Origin: a virus
DNA length: 52,144 bases
IMG/VR virus record: IMGVR_UViG_3300037843_000033
Span: 1-52,144 of that record
Direction: 5' to 3' (one strand)
The translations under genes were made by a program, and so were the position numbers. A model generated the notes under the pieces. It saw nothing but the letters and a program-made list of their open reading frames with translations. It was not told the DNA's origin and ran no database searches. Below are positions 25,192 through 35,041 of this stretch, piece after piece (the stretch's first letter is position 1; each line of letters starts with the position of its first letter).

Positions 25192-26367
25192 ATGGCTAAA
25201 TCATCTGCACTAACTGGTTCTCCACTGCCCCTCGATAGTAAACAGGCAAAACTGTGGAATACTTATGCTACATATCTTCCGCAGATAATGAATATAACAA
25301 ATGCACAGGAAACTCCTGCTGCATTAGCTCAATTAGGTGCAACACAAGCTACATTACCTGGATATAATGCACTTAATTTACAACAACTATTACAATATGG
25401 TTTACCAACAGCACAAGCTGGTCAACAAATTCAGAGTTCAAATGCTTTAGCTGGTTCACAAACACTACTTGACCAACTTCAAGGGCCGGGTGGACAAGCT
25501 GCTATTTATGGTACTGCTCTTAATAATGCTCTTAATCCAGCACAAGCTGCTGCTAATGGTCAAGCTGCTAATCTGGTTAACAGTATTAACCTCAATGGCT
25601 TATCTGGCGGTGAGCAAGCAGCAGTTGAACGCTCACTAAACCAATCTAATTATGCCACTGGAAACCTAGGATTAGATAATGCTACCAATGCTGTATCAAA
25701 CGCTATGCAATTTGGTAATGCATTACAAGCTAAACGTGCTGCTTTGGGGTCGGCCCTTGGGACTGCCACAGGGGTTGCTTCTTCTCAGAACCAGCAGATA
25801 AATCCATTTGCTGCTGCTATTGGCCAGCCTAGTCCAGCTACACAATCTAACTTTGGTACTAATACATTCTCTCCAACTAGTCCAAATTCTCTTGGTTCTA
25901 ATACATCTAATACATTTGGATTTGGTTCAGGTTTGCTAGGAAATCAAACGTCAATGCAGAATACTAATACATCTGCTGGCGCGCAACTTGGAGTGGCTAA
26001 TGCAATACCAGCATATATTGGTTCTGTATGTTGCTTTATTATGTTGGAAGCATATCATGGAACTATGCCAACGCATGTTAGAAAAAGTAGAGATAAATAC
26101 TACAAGTATTCAACAGATATGGCTGCTGGATATAGGAGAGTAGCATACTACATAGTGCCATTAATGAAAAAATCAAGTGCCGTTCGCTCTATAGTTTGGC
26201 ATCTTATGGTACATCCAATAACTAAACATCTTGGATTCGTACATGGAATAGAAGATTATTCATGGCTTAATAAAAAGATTTGTAGATTTTGGCTCAGAAC
26301 ATGGACTATTCTAGGCAGAAACAAGAATGAGTCTGCATATAATAAGGAATTTACTTATGCCTTTTGA
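25192..26367 (+). CDS. Internal virion/ejection-type protein with conserved C-terminal domain
   Basis: 391 residues. Residues 1-275 are Ala/Gln/Asn/Gly-rich and low in charge, as ejection proteins often are. The last about 110 residues form a different domain beginning VCCFIMLEAYHGTMPTHVRK, with RDKYYKYSTDMAAGYRRVAY and a Leu/Ile/Lys/His end. I recognise this 'CCFI-LEAYHG' C-terminal domain from many phage virion proteins, but its role is not known. The stop lies inside the next gene. Confidence 0.6.
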   Translation: MAKSSALTGSPLPLDSKQAKLWNTYATYLPQIMNITNAQETPAALAQLGATQATLPGYNALNLQQLLQYGLPTAQAGQQIQSSNALAGSQTLLDQLQGPGGQAAIYGTALNNALNPAQAAANGQAANLVNSINLNGLSGGEQAAVERSLNQSNYATGNLGLDNATNAVSNAMQFGNALQAKRAALGSALGTATGVASSQNQQINPFAAAIGQPSPATQSNFGTNTFSPTSPNSLGSNTSNTFGFGSGLLGNQTSMQNTNTSAGAQLGVANAIPAYIGSVCCFIMLEAYHGTMPTHVRKSRDKYYKYSTDMAAGYRRVAYYIVPLMKKSSAVRSIVWHLMVHPITKHLGFVHGIEDYSWLNKKICRFWLRTWTILGRNKNESAYNKEFTYAF

Positions 26368-26683
26368 TTGGAGTAATTTTGGAAATGTAGTTACGTCACA
26401 AGCACAAGATGTGTTAAAGAATAGATTAGCGCAATCACCTATTGGTGGAGCGTATAATACAGTAGCACCCATATTCGGAGCACCTTCTTTAATTGGTCAA
26501 TCTTCCTCACAATATTCTCAAAATCAACAACCACAACAGCCACAAACTAATCCACAAGATGCTGTTTTGAATCATTGGCAGCAACAAAATCAACAAACTG
26601 CCTCCGAAGGGCCACCTGTACAGCAAGTTAGTACACCAGAAGGAAAAGGTGCCCAAGTAGCACTTGCTTTAATCGGGCTTTAA
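26357..26683 (+). CDS. Small Gln-rich virion protein
   Basis: ATG 26357 (MPFDWSNFGNVV...) gives 108 residues and overlaps the preceding gene by 11 bases; the longer frame from 26327 is less likely. Gln/Pro/Ser-rich in the centre. Begins with FDWSNFGNVV, which resembles the start of internal proteins. No family recognised. Confidence 0.55.
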   Translation: MPFDWSNFGNVVTSQAQDVLKNRLAQSPIGGAYNTVAPIFGAPSLIGQSSSQYSQNQQPQQPQTNPQDAVLNHWQQQNQQTASEGPPVQQVSTPEGKGAQVALALIGL

Positions 26684-26707
26684 TCGGAGCATTATTATAA
26701 TAACATT

Positions 26708-27982
26708 ATGCCATTAGCACAAGTATTAGGAGATATATTAGGGGATGTAGGCAATGCAGCTTACAATCCACAGCCTAACCCTGCGTATGGAGCAGTTAAA
26801 GTTAGTCCTGATGACTATGTAAAGCATCTTAAAGCAGCAGGTATTAATTTGCCTGACAACTATCAGCCGCCACAATCTAATATGTGGCTATCACCAGATG
26901 GTAAGGACGTTACTGACCACGTTAATCAAGGGTTATCACCCAATGACCCATTTATAAAACCTGGATTTATGGCTAAACTATTTTCATCTAATGCTAGAGA
27001 CATTCAAGGAAGAAATGCAGTAGCAGAAGCTTTCCCAGGTCAGCAAGCACAAGCACTGGCTGCTCAACAGAAAGCTATTTATGGCACAGGTCAAGCTTCA
27101 ACTGGCTCTGCTATAGAGAGAGCTAAAACTATCGGACAGCAACCAGCTAATACTATTCCATTCGTAGCTGGTGTTGGTGGAATTGACCCTAATGCTATGG
27201 GAACTGCTTCTGATGTTATGGCTAGAGGGCAAGCTGGAACATATCCTGCTGCTGCCGAAGCAGCCACTAGACAATACGGAACTATTGGTGCACAAAATAC
27301 ACCAGAAGCATATGACCCTATTGCCCAAAATGCTGTAAGAGAGGCATCGACTGTTCAGCCATTTAGACAAATTGGCGAAGAATTTCAATCATTATATCCT
27401 GGACTTGGTGGTACAGCACTCAATATTGGTGCTATTAATCCCTCAACAGGAGTTATGGGTCAAGTTCATAATCCTGTTCAATCTTTACCAGTTAGTATGC
27501 TAGGTAATTCTCTTGGTGGTGGAATGACACAAGGGCCAACTGGTGCTGCATATCCTGTTAAACAGCCACAAGTAGCTGTACCACCTATGGGTTTAATAGG
27601 TCAGTCTGCTCCACAACAATCTAGTCAGCCACAACAATTAGCTCCATTTACTCCACCTGTTAATAAAGAAGGAACATCAGGTGCAGCTAACGTTACTCCT
27701 GTTCGTGGGACAGAGTTTGGTTTTGATAAGGATGGCAATGTATACTATATGCCAACTGGTGAATATTATGCTCCAGAATACTATGAGAATACCCCTGTTG
27801 GCAAAGCAATCAAGCATGCTATGAGTTTAAGCAAAGCTGTAGAGTCTGATAGAAAAGCTGCTCAACTACCTCATGGGTTTGGGTATGAACTTGGCAAGGC
27901 TTGGCACGATAGCTTTGGTTTTAATAGAGGACTTATTGGCCCTGCTGCTATTAATCTGTACCATAAAACAATAGGAGAATAG
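26708..27982 (+). CDS. Internal virion protein (probable)
   Basis: 424 residues, Ala/Gln/Gly/Pro-rich, no signal and no membrane helix. It is placed between the small Gln-rich gene and the giant gene, as ejection proteins are. One C-terminal part (GFDKDGNVYYMPTGEYYAPE, about 340-360) is acidic/aromatic and differs from the rest. Function inferred from position. Confidence 0.55.
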   Translation: MPLAQVLGDILGDVGNAAYNPQPNPAYGAVKVSPDDYVKHLKAAGINLPDNYQPPQSNMWLSPDGKDVTDHVNQGLSPNDPFIKPGFMAKLFSSNARDIQGRNAVAEAFPGQQAQALAAQQKAIYGTGQASTGSAIERAKTIGQQPANTIPFVAGVGGIDPNAMGTASDVMARGQAGTYPAAAEAATRQYGTIGAQNTPEAYDPIAQNAVREASTVQPFRQIGEEFQSLYPGLGGTALNIGAINPSTGVMGQVHNPVQSLPVSMLGNSLGGGMTQGPTGAAYPVKQPQVAVPPMGLIGQSAPQQSSQPQQLAPFTPPVNKEGTSGAANVTPVRGTEFGFDKDGNVYYMPTGEYYAPEYYENTPVGKAIKHAMSLSKAVESDRKAAQLPHGFGYELGKAWHDSFGFNRGLIGPAAINLYHKTIGE

Positions 27983-27983
27983 C

Positions 27984-30900
27984 ATGCCAGTTCCAGCACA
28001 AGACATTCCATTTCTTAAATCGCAAGGTTGGACAGATGACGAGATTGCTAATTATAACCCACCTGTTCAACCTCAACAGCCTATCACTGTTCCACAAACT
28101 ATTGGTCGTACACTAATAGCGCATGGTGGTGGTATATTAGGTGGTGGTGCAGGAGCTATTGGTGGTGGGGCACTAGCCGGAACAATGGTCGAGCCAGGAA
28201 TAGGAACTATTGTTGGTGGTATTATAGGTGCATTAGCTGGTGGCTATGCTGGTCAGAAAGGCCAACAAGCTATTGAGTCACCAGAAACTTATGAGCAACA
28301 ACAGTTACTCGCTCAACAAGCTGCTGAACAACATCCTAATATAGCAGAAGGAACCGATATAGCTGCTGGTGCATTGGCATCTGGTGGTATGTTCTCTCCA
28401 ACAACTGCTGTTAAAGGTGTTGGCGGAATTATAGGTCGCTTAGGTGGTAAAGCCCTCACACAAGAGGCTAAATCAGTATTGTTACAGTCTGCTCTCAACC
28501 CTGCTATATCTACTGGTGTATCATTAGCACAAGGACAGGGTGTTCCAAGTATAGGTGAATTGGGCAAACAAGCAGCAGGCGGAGCGTTGTTTGCTAAGAG
28601 TTGGCTGCCTCATGGCAGGTTAGGTGAGCCAAATCCAGAAGTTAATAATAACGCGTTAACTACTAGTGGTAGTCAAGAGCCGACGAGCAAACCTTGGGTG
28701 TCGCCATTTACTGCTGTAGATGATGCTGGGGATTATAAGATTGGGAATAAACAAATACAAAGTTTGTTTAAGAAGAAAGACTCAGGATTCTTACAACCTG
28801 TTCCCAAGGATGCAGATGCCATTACTAAAGCATATATCAATACGGCAAATGAGAAGTTAGCTGCATTGCCAGTTGACCAGATGCGAGAGATGTTACACCA
28901 GAAATCTATGGGTGAGAAGGCTAATGATATTGAAGGGGTGAATGAACCAGAAGCAGGGTTAAGGAGTGAAGAAGAACCAACAGGAGAAGAAACACCTATT
29001 ACTAGAGCTTTAATGGGGTTAGAACCTAGAGGGGAAATTAATGACAATACTAAGATTCCAACAGAAGATACTAGTGCAACTAAACCAGTATTTACTACAG
29101 AAGTATTGCAAAAGATAATTGATAAGGGAGCAACTAAACCAGTATCAGTACAGAGAATATTTCCAAAACTTAATCTGTCTGTTCCAGAAGCAACAGAAGC
29201 ACTACGTCAGGCTGACCTATTAGCTGAGTTGCATGAGAATAGACCAATAGTACAATCATTACCACAAGGAGAAGAAAATGCCACTGGAATACGAGAAAAC
29301 ACGGGACAGCCTAGTGAGACAGGGCAAGTCGCTCAAAGCAGCCAAGTCAGAGGCGGCAGCAATATGGTGGAGCAGACACCCAGGAGCGCAGAATCCATTT
29401 CACAGGAAGTCAGCAGCAAGTTACCAAAAAGCCAGGAGTATAAAGGGATAGTTCAGTCAGCTCCACAACATCCTGAGTCAGATTTCATATCTAATGCTGC
29501 ATACATGATTCAGCATCCAGAAGAAATGGGTCTGTATAAAAATCAACAAGGAGCATTTAATGGGACACAGTTGTTAGGTACACTTAAGAATAAGATTCCA
29601 TCTCTTGAGTGGGAGATGCTAAAGGCTGCTGGAATAGAAAAGGCTTTTGAGGGGAGAAAGATTTCAGGAGAAGATGCGGCTAGGTGGATACAAGACAATG
29701 AACCGAAGGTGGAGGTGAGGAAGTTTGGGGAGGGTGCGTTGTCGGGAAGCACTCCAGAGTCCGCAGAACTTGCACAACTACAACACGAATGGAAAGATGT
29801 GCTTCCTTTTGGAACTCGTAATTCTGTTGATTCTTATTTACGAGAATACATGAATGACCCTGAATCAGCAGGTACTTCTTCGTGGTATAATCAGGCAGTT
29901 CAAGATTACAAGGATTCCTTAGAAAGTGGGGCTACTGGGTTTAATATGAAACCTAGTGAATTTGGTAGTCGTATGCGTCGTTATGCCGAACTTGGTTCTA
30001 ATGTTGACAATGCTATGGGTGATAACTCCCACTGGCAATCCATCGCCCCCAAGTCCGAACAACACATGCCAGGGTATGTGGAGATTGCGGTGGTGAAGCC
30101 ACGCAAAACAAAATATACAGTAGAAGAACGTCAGCAGATAATGCAGAAAACGGGACGTCATCCAGGAGAGTTTCCTGACCAATTCCCCTCCTCCCACAAC
30201 TTCCCACCGAACACCCTCGGCTTCGTGCGTGGGTATATGGAGAACGTGAATGGCGAGAAGGTGTTCCACGTGATTGAAGTGCAGAGTGATTGGGCGCATC
30301 GTGTGAGAGAATACAAAGAAGCAGTAGCACGAAATCAAGGTCGTGACCTTTATCCCGGATGGCATGACGTAACAGGAAAAGAGCAAGACCCCCTTCTCTC
30401 CCACTACGAACGTCTCGCTCTGAAAGCCGCGATTGAACATGCACGTTCTCAAGGTGCTACGAAGATAGCGATTAGTGATGCGGAGACAGCGATGATGACG
30501 GAGGGGCATGATAGAGCCGGAACTGATATAGGTGGTAGTCTAATAGCAAGCTATCTAAGTAAAAACGAAGCTATCACTCGACTGAAAGAACTAAAAGGTA
30601 AAGCCGAACAATATGATACTGGCTTCAAGTATAAAATAGTAAAGAATGGCAGTAGATATGAAGTGCACCGAGATATAAACGAAATCAAACAAGAACCCGG
30701 AATGCGTCTCCACTACGACCGCACTCTTCCTAAAATCGCAGAGGAGCTGACGGGGAGTAAGGGGGAGAGGGTGAGTTTTGGGGAGCATAAGAATGCTATA
30801 GAACATGAGCGTGACTGGCGTCCTGAGTATGGGCCGGGATTGAGCGATAGACCTCGCTCCGACCTCATCTTCCGCAACCCCGACGGCACGCCAAAAACCG

Positions 30901-33900
30901 ACGTCTCCGCTCGTGTATATGACATATCTAAGATACCAGAACGTCCACCTAAACTATTTGGCAAGAATTATTCTCCTCTCTCCGACTACAATCGTTATCA
31001 AGAGTTAGACAGACAGCGTGTAGCAATGGAGAGTAAAATTACTGACCCCGAAGAATTAATGGCTAGTCCAGAACACCAAGCTATTAGTAGAGAACTAGAA
31101 GCTATTAAGAATCGTAATGGTGGCATGCCTCCACCACAGTTTCCAGAGAATAGAGTAATGATGCCTGTTCAATTACAGTCACACATACTTAATGGTAAAG
31201 CTACTACAGGTAGTATATTACATGGTCTGGCTAATACTCCTGACCATCCCTTGCAAGAGTTAGCTAAAGGTCTATTAGATGCTGCTGATACGAAATCACT
31301 TAATGTTAAATGGTTCCATGATGCACGCCTGGACAAGAACAATGGCCAAACTATAATTAAAAGAATACCATATCCAGAATACGGTAACGTTGATAACCTT
31401 GTCGCCCGACTTAAGAAAGAATATCCAGGAATGGAAATTCTAGAAATGGGTAGATACAATGATATAAAAGTAATTGACCCGAAGACAGGCTATGGCAAGA
31501 GAACTCACTATGACCCAATAACTGATAGAGTTAATATTGGTACCGGCTCAGCTGGTGATGCTAGAGTTGTTATGGAAGAAGCTGTGCACAGTTTGACTTC
31601 TAAGAAGATTCCTTTCTTTAAAGGACAGGGTGAAGAATACTACAACAGACTTAATACTTATCTTAAGACTGGTTCTAATGAGCATGTTAAGGATTTGATT
31701 AGGTCATATTTTGAGACGGCTAAGGCTCTTGGGATACATCCAGAATTATTTAAGGATACTGAAATGCCTCTACATCCTAAAGGTGCAGCAGGAAATCCAG
31801 ATGAAGCTGTTAGTCAAATACATGGTTATGGAGCTACAACCAAATATGCAATGGGCAACCTTGACGAGTTCATTGCTCAAGCTATTAAAGACCCTGAGTT
31901 CCAACGAGTATTAAATGGCATTAAGACAACTGACAATCGTACAGTTTGGCAAACAATAGTTGATGCTGTGCGAAATTTACTTGGCCTAGATGCTAAAGCT
32001 GGTTCTATGTTAGATAGAGTACTCAGAACTTCTGGTGAGTTAATTAGTCAAGAGAGACCAGAAGGATTGACTAGCATTAAGGATAGAGTTAATGCCCCAC
32101 CAAAAGAAGGTGAACATGTAACACCAGAACTCAAACCCTTCTTTGGTCGTGCTGGTAGATTTTTTCAGAATGCTATAGAAAGGGCTAGAACAGTAGCACC
32201 AGAAGTGTCTGATGCATACCATAGATTCTACAATGCCCGCTCTGAGATATTTGGTAAGGTTTATGGTAATGTAAAGAATGTAATGAATCGAACTGGATTT
32301 ACTACAGAAGATGGAAAACGATTAATAGAAGCCCAACGACAAGAAGAACTAACTGGCAAGCCTATCGCTACAACATTCTTTAAGAATAATGCTCAGCGAC
32401 AAGTTTGGAATGAGTATAAGTTACGATACAAAGAACAAGGTGAAGAAGCCGTCAAAGACAAGCAGCCAGTGTATGACTACAATCAGCATCAGTTTCGCAT
32501 TAGACAACTGTCAGATACATCTCACCCTATGATGCTTAATCCTAAAATTGGGGAGATACTACGAGCTAACACTGACACAGAGAAAGTCGACCAGCTTAAA
32601 CAAGACTTCCTAGATAATCAGAAAGCTCATGGTGTCAGTTTGACTGATGCTCAAGAGAACTTAGCAACTGAACTTAAAGCCATGCAAGGTACTGCCTCCA
32701 ATACTGGTTCAGGAAGTATGGCACATTTTAATGCTAATAGACGTGCTCAAGGGATACCTCTCCCACCCTCTTGGCAGAGAGATAACTTCGAACAGAACTT
32801 AAGAGCATATGCCTCTCGTAATGCTGGTGACAGAGCACACTATAAATACATCGAGTCTAATCCATCTGTTATGGCTCAGTTAGGAGAAACTCATGATGCA
32901 TGGGGTCGTCCTATTCCGCCAACAAATAAGCCAGTTGTTGCTGGCAATCAGTTTGTTAAATCATTAATCAATGAATCAAAAGGAGAAGTTGGCCCACAAG
33001 GATTCTATACTGAACGTGCTGGTTCATCAACTGCAACTGCTCTGTTCATATCTTCTCCTGCTTTGTCTGCTGTTCATGTACCTATATCTAATATATCTGG
33101 TATTGTCGGGCTAACTAGAAATCCTATTGAGACAGGTAGAACTCTGTTAGCTGGACTAAAAGGCATGTATAGTGGAGTAGCAACTGCTAATAAGAATGGA
33201 CTGGTTATTCCAATGGCTAGACCAGTATCAGACATATGGGATTCTTCTTTAACTACTGCCGAGCACTTTCAAGCTATGGCATCAATAGTTAGACGAATTG
33301 CCTCTTTCAATGATATTGCTACAAAAGCTAACTTAGGTTACATGCAGGCGGCCATGGAATTTTTAGTACCTAAACGTGTTGCTCAGGCTAACTATGGTGA
33401 GGGAGTTGGAGCTAAAACTTCTCAGCAATGGTTGCGAAAATTAGACCCTGACTATACTATAGGTAAACAATATTCACCAAATGAAACACAACAATTAGCT
33501 TCTAGGGCCGTTGGCTATCTGCATGGCACTAATGACCCACGTTCAATGCCAGAATGGATGATGCGTGATTCAGAGATTTCAGGTTTCTTCTCTATTGCTC
33601 ATTGGTCAGTTGCTCAGACAGATAGATTTATGCGTGATGTATGGACACCAGCAACTAAGGGAGACTTAACTCCACTAGTCGCATCTATGTTTGGTGCGAC
33701 ACTAGGTGGATATATTATCAAAGAATTGAGAGAACAAATATCTGGCAAGCATTCTCCAATACCCTCTTTGCAAGAGATAGCCGCATCAGATAGGCAGTTC
33801 AAAGGTAACGCTGGCCCATTAGCATATAACATGATTTCTGCATTACAGTATGCAGGATTTGGCGGAGTGTTTAGTCAAATTGCCAAGTGGCCATTTGATG

Positions 33901-34541
33901 TTGCATACAAAAATATTCCACAAGCCGCTGCATTTCCATTGGATGAAGAAATAACAGATATAGGTGGTACTATATCTAATGTAGCATCTGCTCTGGCAAA
34001 TGACCCGAACATCAACTATGTTGACTTAGCTAAGAATGTAATGGCTCATGTACTTACATCTGACTTTAGGTTAGCTAGAGAAGGATATAATCAATTAATT
34101 AATAATGGGATGATAACTGGAACACTAGCAGAGAAGAAAGCACTGTCAGATAAGATGAGTCAGCTTAGACGATTTGAACAGGTTGAAGGATTACCATTCA
34201 ATGCACAAGATGCTAGTAATGCAAATCCATACATGAACCTTGAACAGAAGAAATTCAAACTAGAACAAGACCCACAGAAAGCTGTGGCCATGTTACCAGG
34301 ATTAATTAGTAATATTATAGAACATTATTCTAAGACTCCTGATGTAATGATGGGCAAGTTAAAAGCTCTTAAAGAGAACTCTTATTCTACTTTTCCCTCA
34401 ATGGAAGAAATGCCTCTGTCCTTCTTTAAGTACATAGGTTATCTTAACAGGACGGAAGGGCCAGAGGCAGCGCAAGCTCAACTGATGGATTATATGAAAC
34501 ATAAAGTGATTAACGAGGCTAAGAGCTCTGTTGTTCCTTAA
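27984..34541 (+). CDS. Giant internal virion (polyvalent-type) protein, 2185 residues
   Basis: Begins one base after the previous stop. N-terminus FLKSQGWTDDEIANYN, then a glycine-zipper stretch (about 40-95, GGGILGGGAGAIGGGALAG) that could enter membranes. Residues about 640-1000 look like a domain of phage/plasmid polyvalent proteins: FHVIEVQSDW (about 765) and RLHYDRTLPKIAEELTG (about 911). Near residue 1197 MEEAVHSLT resembles a zincin helix in which the first His is replaced by Glu, so peptidase activity is doubtful. The C-terminal third is helical with hydrophobic parts (ALFISSPALSAV, about 1690). Such proteins are injected with the DNA. The stretch around 30000-30900 is visibly richer in G+C. 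Confidence 0.75.
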   Translation: MPVPAQDIPFLKSQGWTDDEIANYNPPVQPQQPITVPQTIGRTLIAHGGGILGGGAGAIGGGALAGTMVEPGIGTIVGGIIGALAGGYAGQKGQQAIESPETYEQQQLLAQQAAEQHPNIAEGTDIAAGALASGGMFSPTTAVKGVGGIIGRLGGKALTQEAKSVLLQSALNPAISTGVSLAQGQGVPSIGELGKQAAGGALFAKSWLPHGRLGEPNPEVNNNALTTSGSQEPTSKPWVSPFTAVDDAGDYKIGNKQIQSLFKKKDSGFLQPVPKDADAITKAYINTANEKLAALPVDQMREMLHQKSMGEKANDIEGVNEPEAGLRSEEEPTGEETPITRALMGLEPRGEINDNTKIPTEDTSATKPVFTTEVLQKIIDKGATKPVSVQRIFPKLNLSVPEATEALRQADLLAELHENRPIVQSLPQGEENATGIRENTGQPSETGQVAQSSQVRGGSNMVEQTPRSAESISQEVSSKLPKSQEYKGIVQSAPQHPESDFISNAAYMIQHPEEMGLYKNQQGAFNGTQLLGTLKNKIPSLEWEMLKAAGIEKAFEGRKISGEDAARWIQDNEPKVEVRKFGEGALSGSTPESAELAQLQHEWKDVLPFGTRNSVDSYLREYMNDPESAGTSSWYNQAVQDYKDSLESGATGFNMKPSEFGSRMRRYAELGSNVDNAMGDNSHWQSIAPKSEQHMPGYVEIAVVKPRKTKYTVEERQQIMQKTGRHPGEFPDQFPSSHNFPPNTLGFVRGYMENVNGEKVFHVIEVQSDWAHRVREYKEAVARNQGRDLYPGWHDVTGKEQDPLLSHYERLALKAAIEHARSQGATKIAISDAETAMMTEGHDRAGTDIGGSLIASYLSKNEAITRLKELKGKAEQYDTGFKYKIVKNGSRYEVHRDINEIKQEPGMRLHYDRTLPKIAEELTGSKGERVSFGEHKNAIEHERDWRPEYGPGLSDRPRSDLIFRNPDGTPKTDVSARVYDISKIPERPPKLFGKNYSPLSDYNRYQELDRQRVAMESKITDPEELMASPEHQAISRELEAIKNRNGGMPPPQFPENRVMMPVQLQSHILNGKATTGSILHGLANTPDHPLQELAKGLLDAADTKSLNVKWFHDARLDKNNGQTIIKRIPYPEYGNVDNLVARLKKEYPGMEILEMGRYNDIKVIDPKTGYGKRTHYDPITDRVNIGTGSAGDARVVMEEAVHSLTSKKIPFFKGQGEEYYNRLNTYLKTGSNEHVKDLIRSYFETAKALGIHPELFKDTEMPLHPKGAAGNPDEAVSQIHGYGATTKYAMGNLDEFIAQAIKDPEFQRVLNGIKTTDNRTVWQTIVDAVRNLLGLDAKAGSMLDRVLRTSGELISQERPEGLTSIKDRVNAPPKEGEHVTPELKPFFGRAGRFFQNAIERARTVAPEVSDAYHRFYNARSEIFGKVYGNVKNVMNRTGFTTEDGKRLIEAQRQEELTGKPIATTFFKNNAQRQVWNEYKLRYKEQGEEAVKDKQPVYDYNQHQFRIRQLSDTSHPMMLNPKIGEILRANTDTEKVDQLKQDFLDNQKAHGVSLTDAQENLATELKAMQGTASNTGSGSMAHFNANRRAQGIPLPPSWQRDNFEQNLRAYASRNAGDRAHYKYIESNPSVMAQLGETHDAWGRPIPPTNKPVVAGNQFVKSLINESKGEVGPQGFYTERAGSSTATALFISSPALSAVHVPISNISGIVGLTRNPIETGRTLLAGLKGMYSGVATANKNGLVIPMARPVSDIWDSSLTTAEHFQAMASIVRRIASFNDIATKANLGYMQAAMEFLVPKRVAQANYGEGVGAKTSQQWLRKLDPDYTIGKQYSPNETQQLASRAVGYLHGTNDPRSMPEWMMRDSEISGFFSIAHWSVAQTDRFMRDVWTPATKGDLTPLVASMFGATLGGYIIKELREQISGKHSPIPSLQEIAASDRQFKGNAGPLAYNMISALQYAGFGGVFSQIAKWPFDVAYKNIPQAAAFPLDEEITDIGGTISNVASALANDPNINYVDLAKNVMAHVLTSDFRLAREGYNQLINNGMITGTLAEKKALSDKMSQLRRFEQVEGLPFNAQDASNANPYMNLEQKKFKLEQDPQKAVAMLPGLISNIIEHYSKTPDVMMGKLKALKENSYSTFPSMEEMPLSFFKYIGYLNRTEGPEAAQAQLMDYMKHKVINEAKSSVVP

Positions 34542-34734
34542 ATAGTTTCGGGTTACCAAACCAACTATTTTTGGAATCTATCCATACTGCAATGACAAGA
34601 TTACTTCCTAACTCTTTATATTCCATATCATCTCTTTTATAGTTAGTAAATCGTAAGCAAGCAACCAATGCCTCATTATCTATTTTAGGCCAGCCAATAG
34701 GTTCAGTATTTCTATACATATTATACTTTCCCAT
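34519..34734 (-). CDS. Hypothetical small protein
   Basis: 71 residues with aromatic and acidic residues (YNMYRNTEPIGWPKIDNEAL), C-terminus SWFGNPKLFKEQQSS. It converges with and overlaps the 3' end of the giant gene by 23 bases and starts inside the MazG-like gene's last codons (14-base overlap). No family recognised. Confidence 0.55.
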   Translation of the reverse strand: MGKYNMYRNTEPIGWPKIDNEALVACLRFTNYKRDDMEYKELGSNLVIAVWIDSKNSWFGNPKLFKEQQSS

Positions 34735-35041
34735 CCTTCTTATTTTTAGTCCAATCTCTTTTCTTGACTTCTTCCCAAGTGTTCGATACTGCCATACTTA
34801 AGTCAATATCATTCTGTTCACAATAGTCAGCTAGATATATTACAATATCACCTATCGCGTCTATCTTAGATAGATGATGGTCTATTACTTTACCTCTAAT
34901 ACCTTGCTCTGCTTTCAAATGAGCATGACATAGCTCACCAACTTCTTCTGACACACCAAGTAAAGGTTGATGTTTCTGTTTGTCAGGGAAGTTTTTAGCA
35001 GACCATTCTGCTACTTGTATTTGTAATTGTGTTAGGTTCAT
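34721..35041 (-). CDS. MazG-like nucleotide pyrophosphohydrolase
   Basis: 106 residues, all helical. EEVGELCHAHLK (about residue 31) matches the EExxE metal-binding helix and DAIGDIVIYLADYCEQN (about 60-77) matches the second acidic helix of the MazG/dUTPase-like all-alpha NTP pyrophosphatases, which hydrolyse (d)NTPs or (p)ppGpp. Phages use them to shift nucleotide pools or stringent signals. ATG overlaps the helicase stop as ATGA. Confidence 0.75.
   Translation of the reverse strand: MNLTQLQIQVAEWSAKNFPDKQKHQPLLGVSEEVGELCHAHLKAEQGIRGKVIDHHLSKIDAIGDIVIYLADYCEQNDIDLSMAVSNTWEEVKKRDWTKNKKDGKV

Noticed and set aside
27083-27098. TGGCACAGGTCAAGC as a sigma-54 site
   Set aside because: Lies inside a coding sequence and has AAGC in place of TTGC; expected by chance.
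29919-30509. 196-residue minus-strand ORF inside the giant gene
   Set aside because: Shadow frame of the G+C-rich part of the giant protein, with no ribosome site and no domain.
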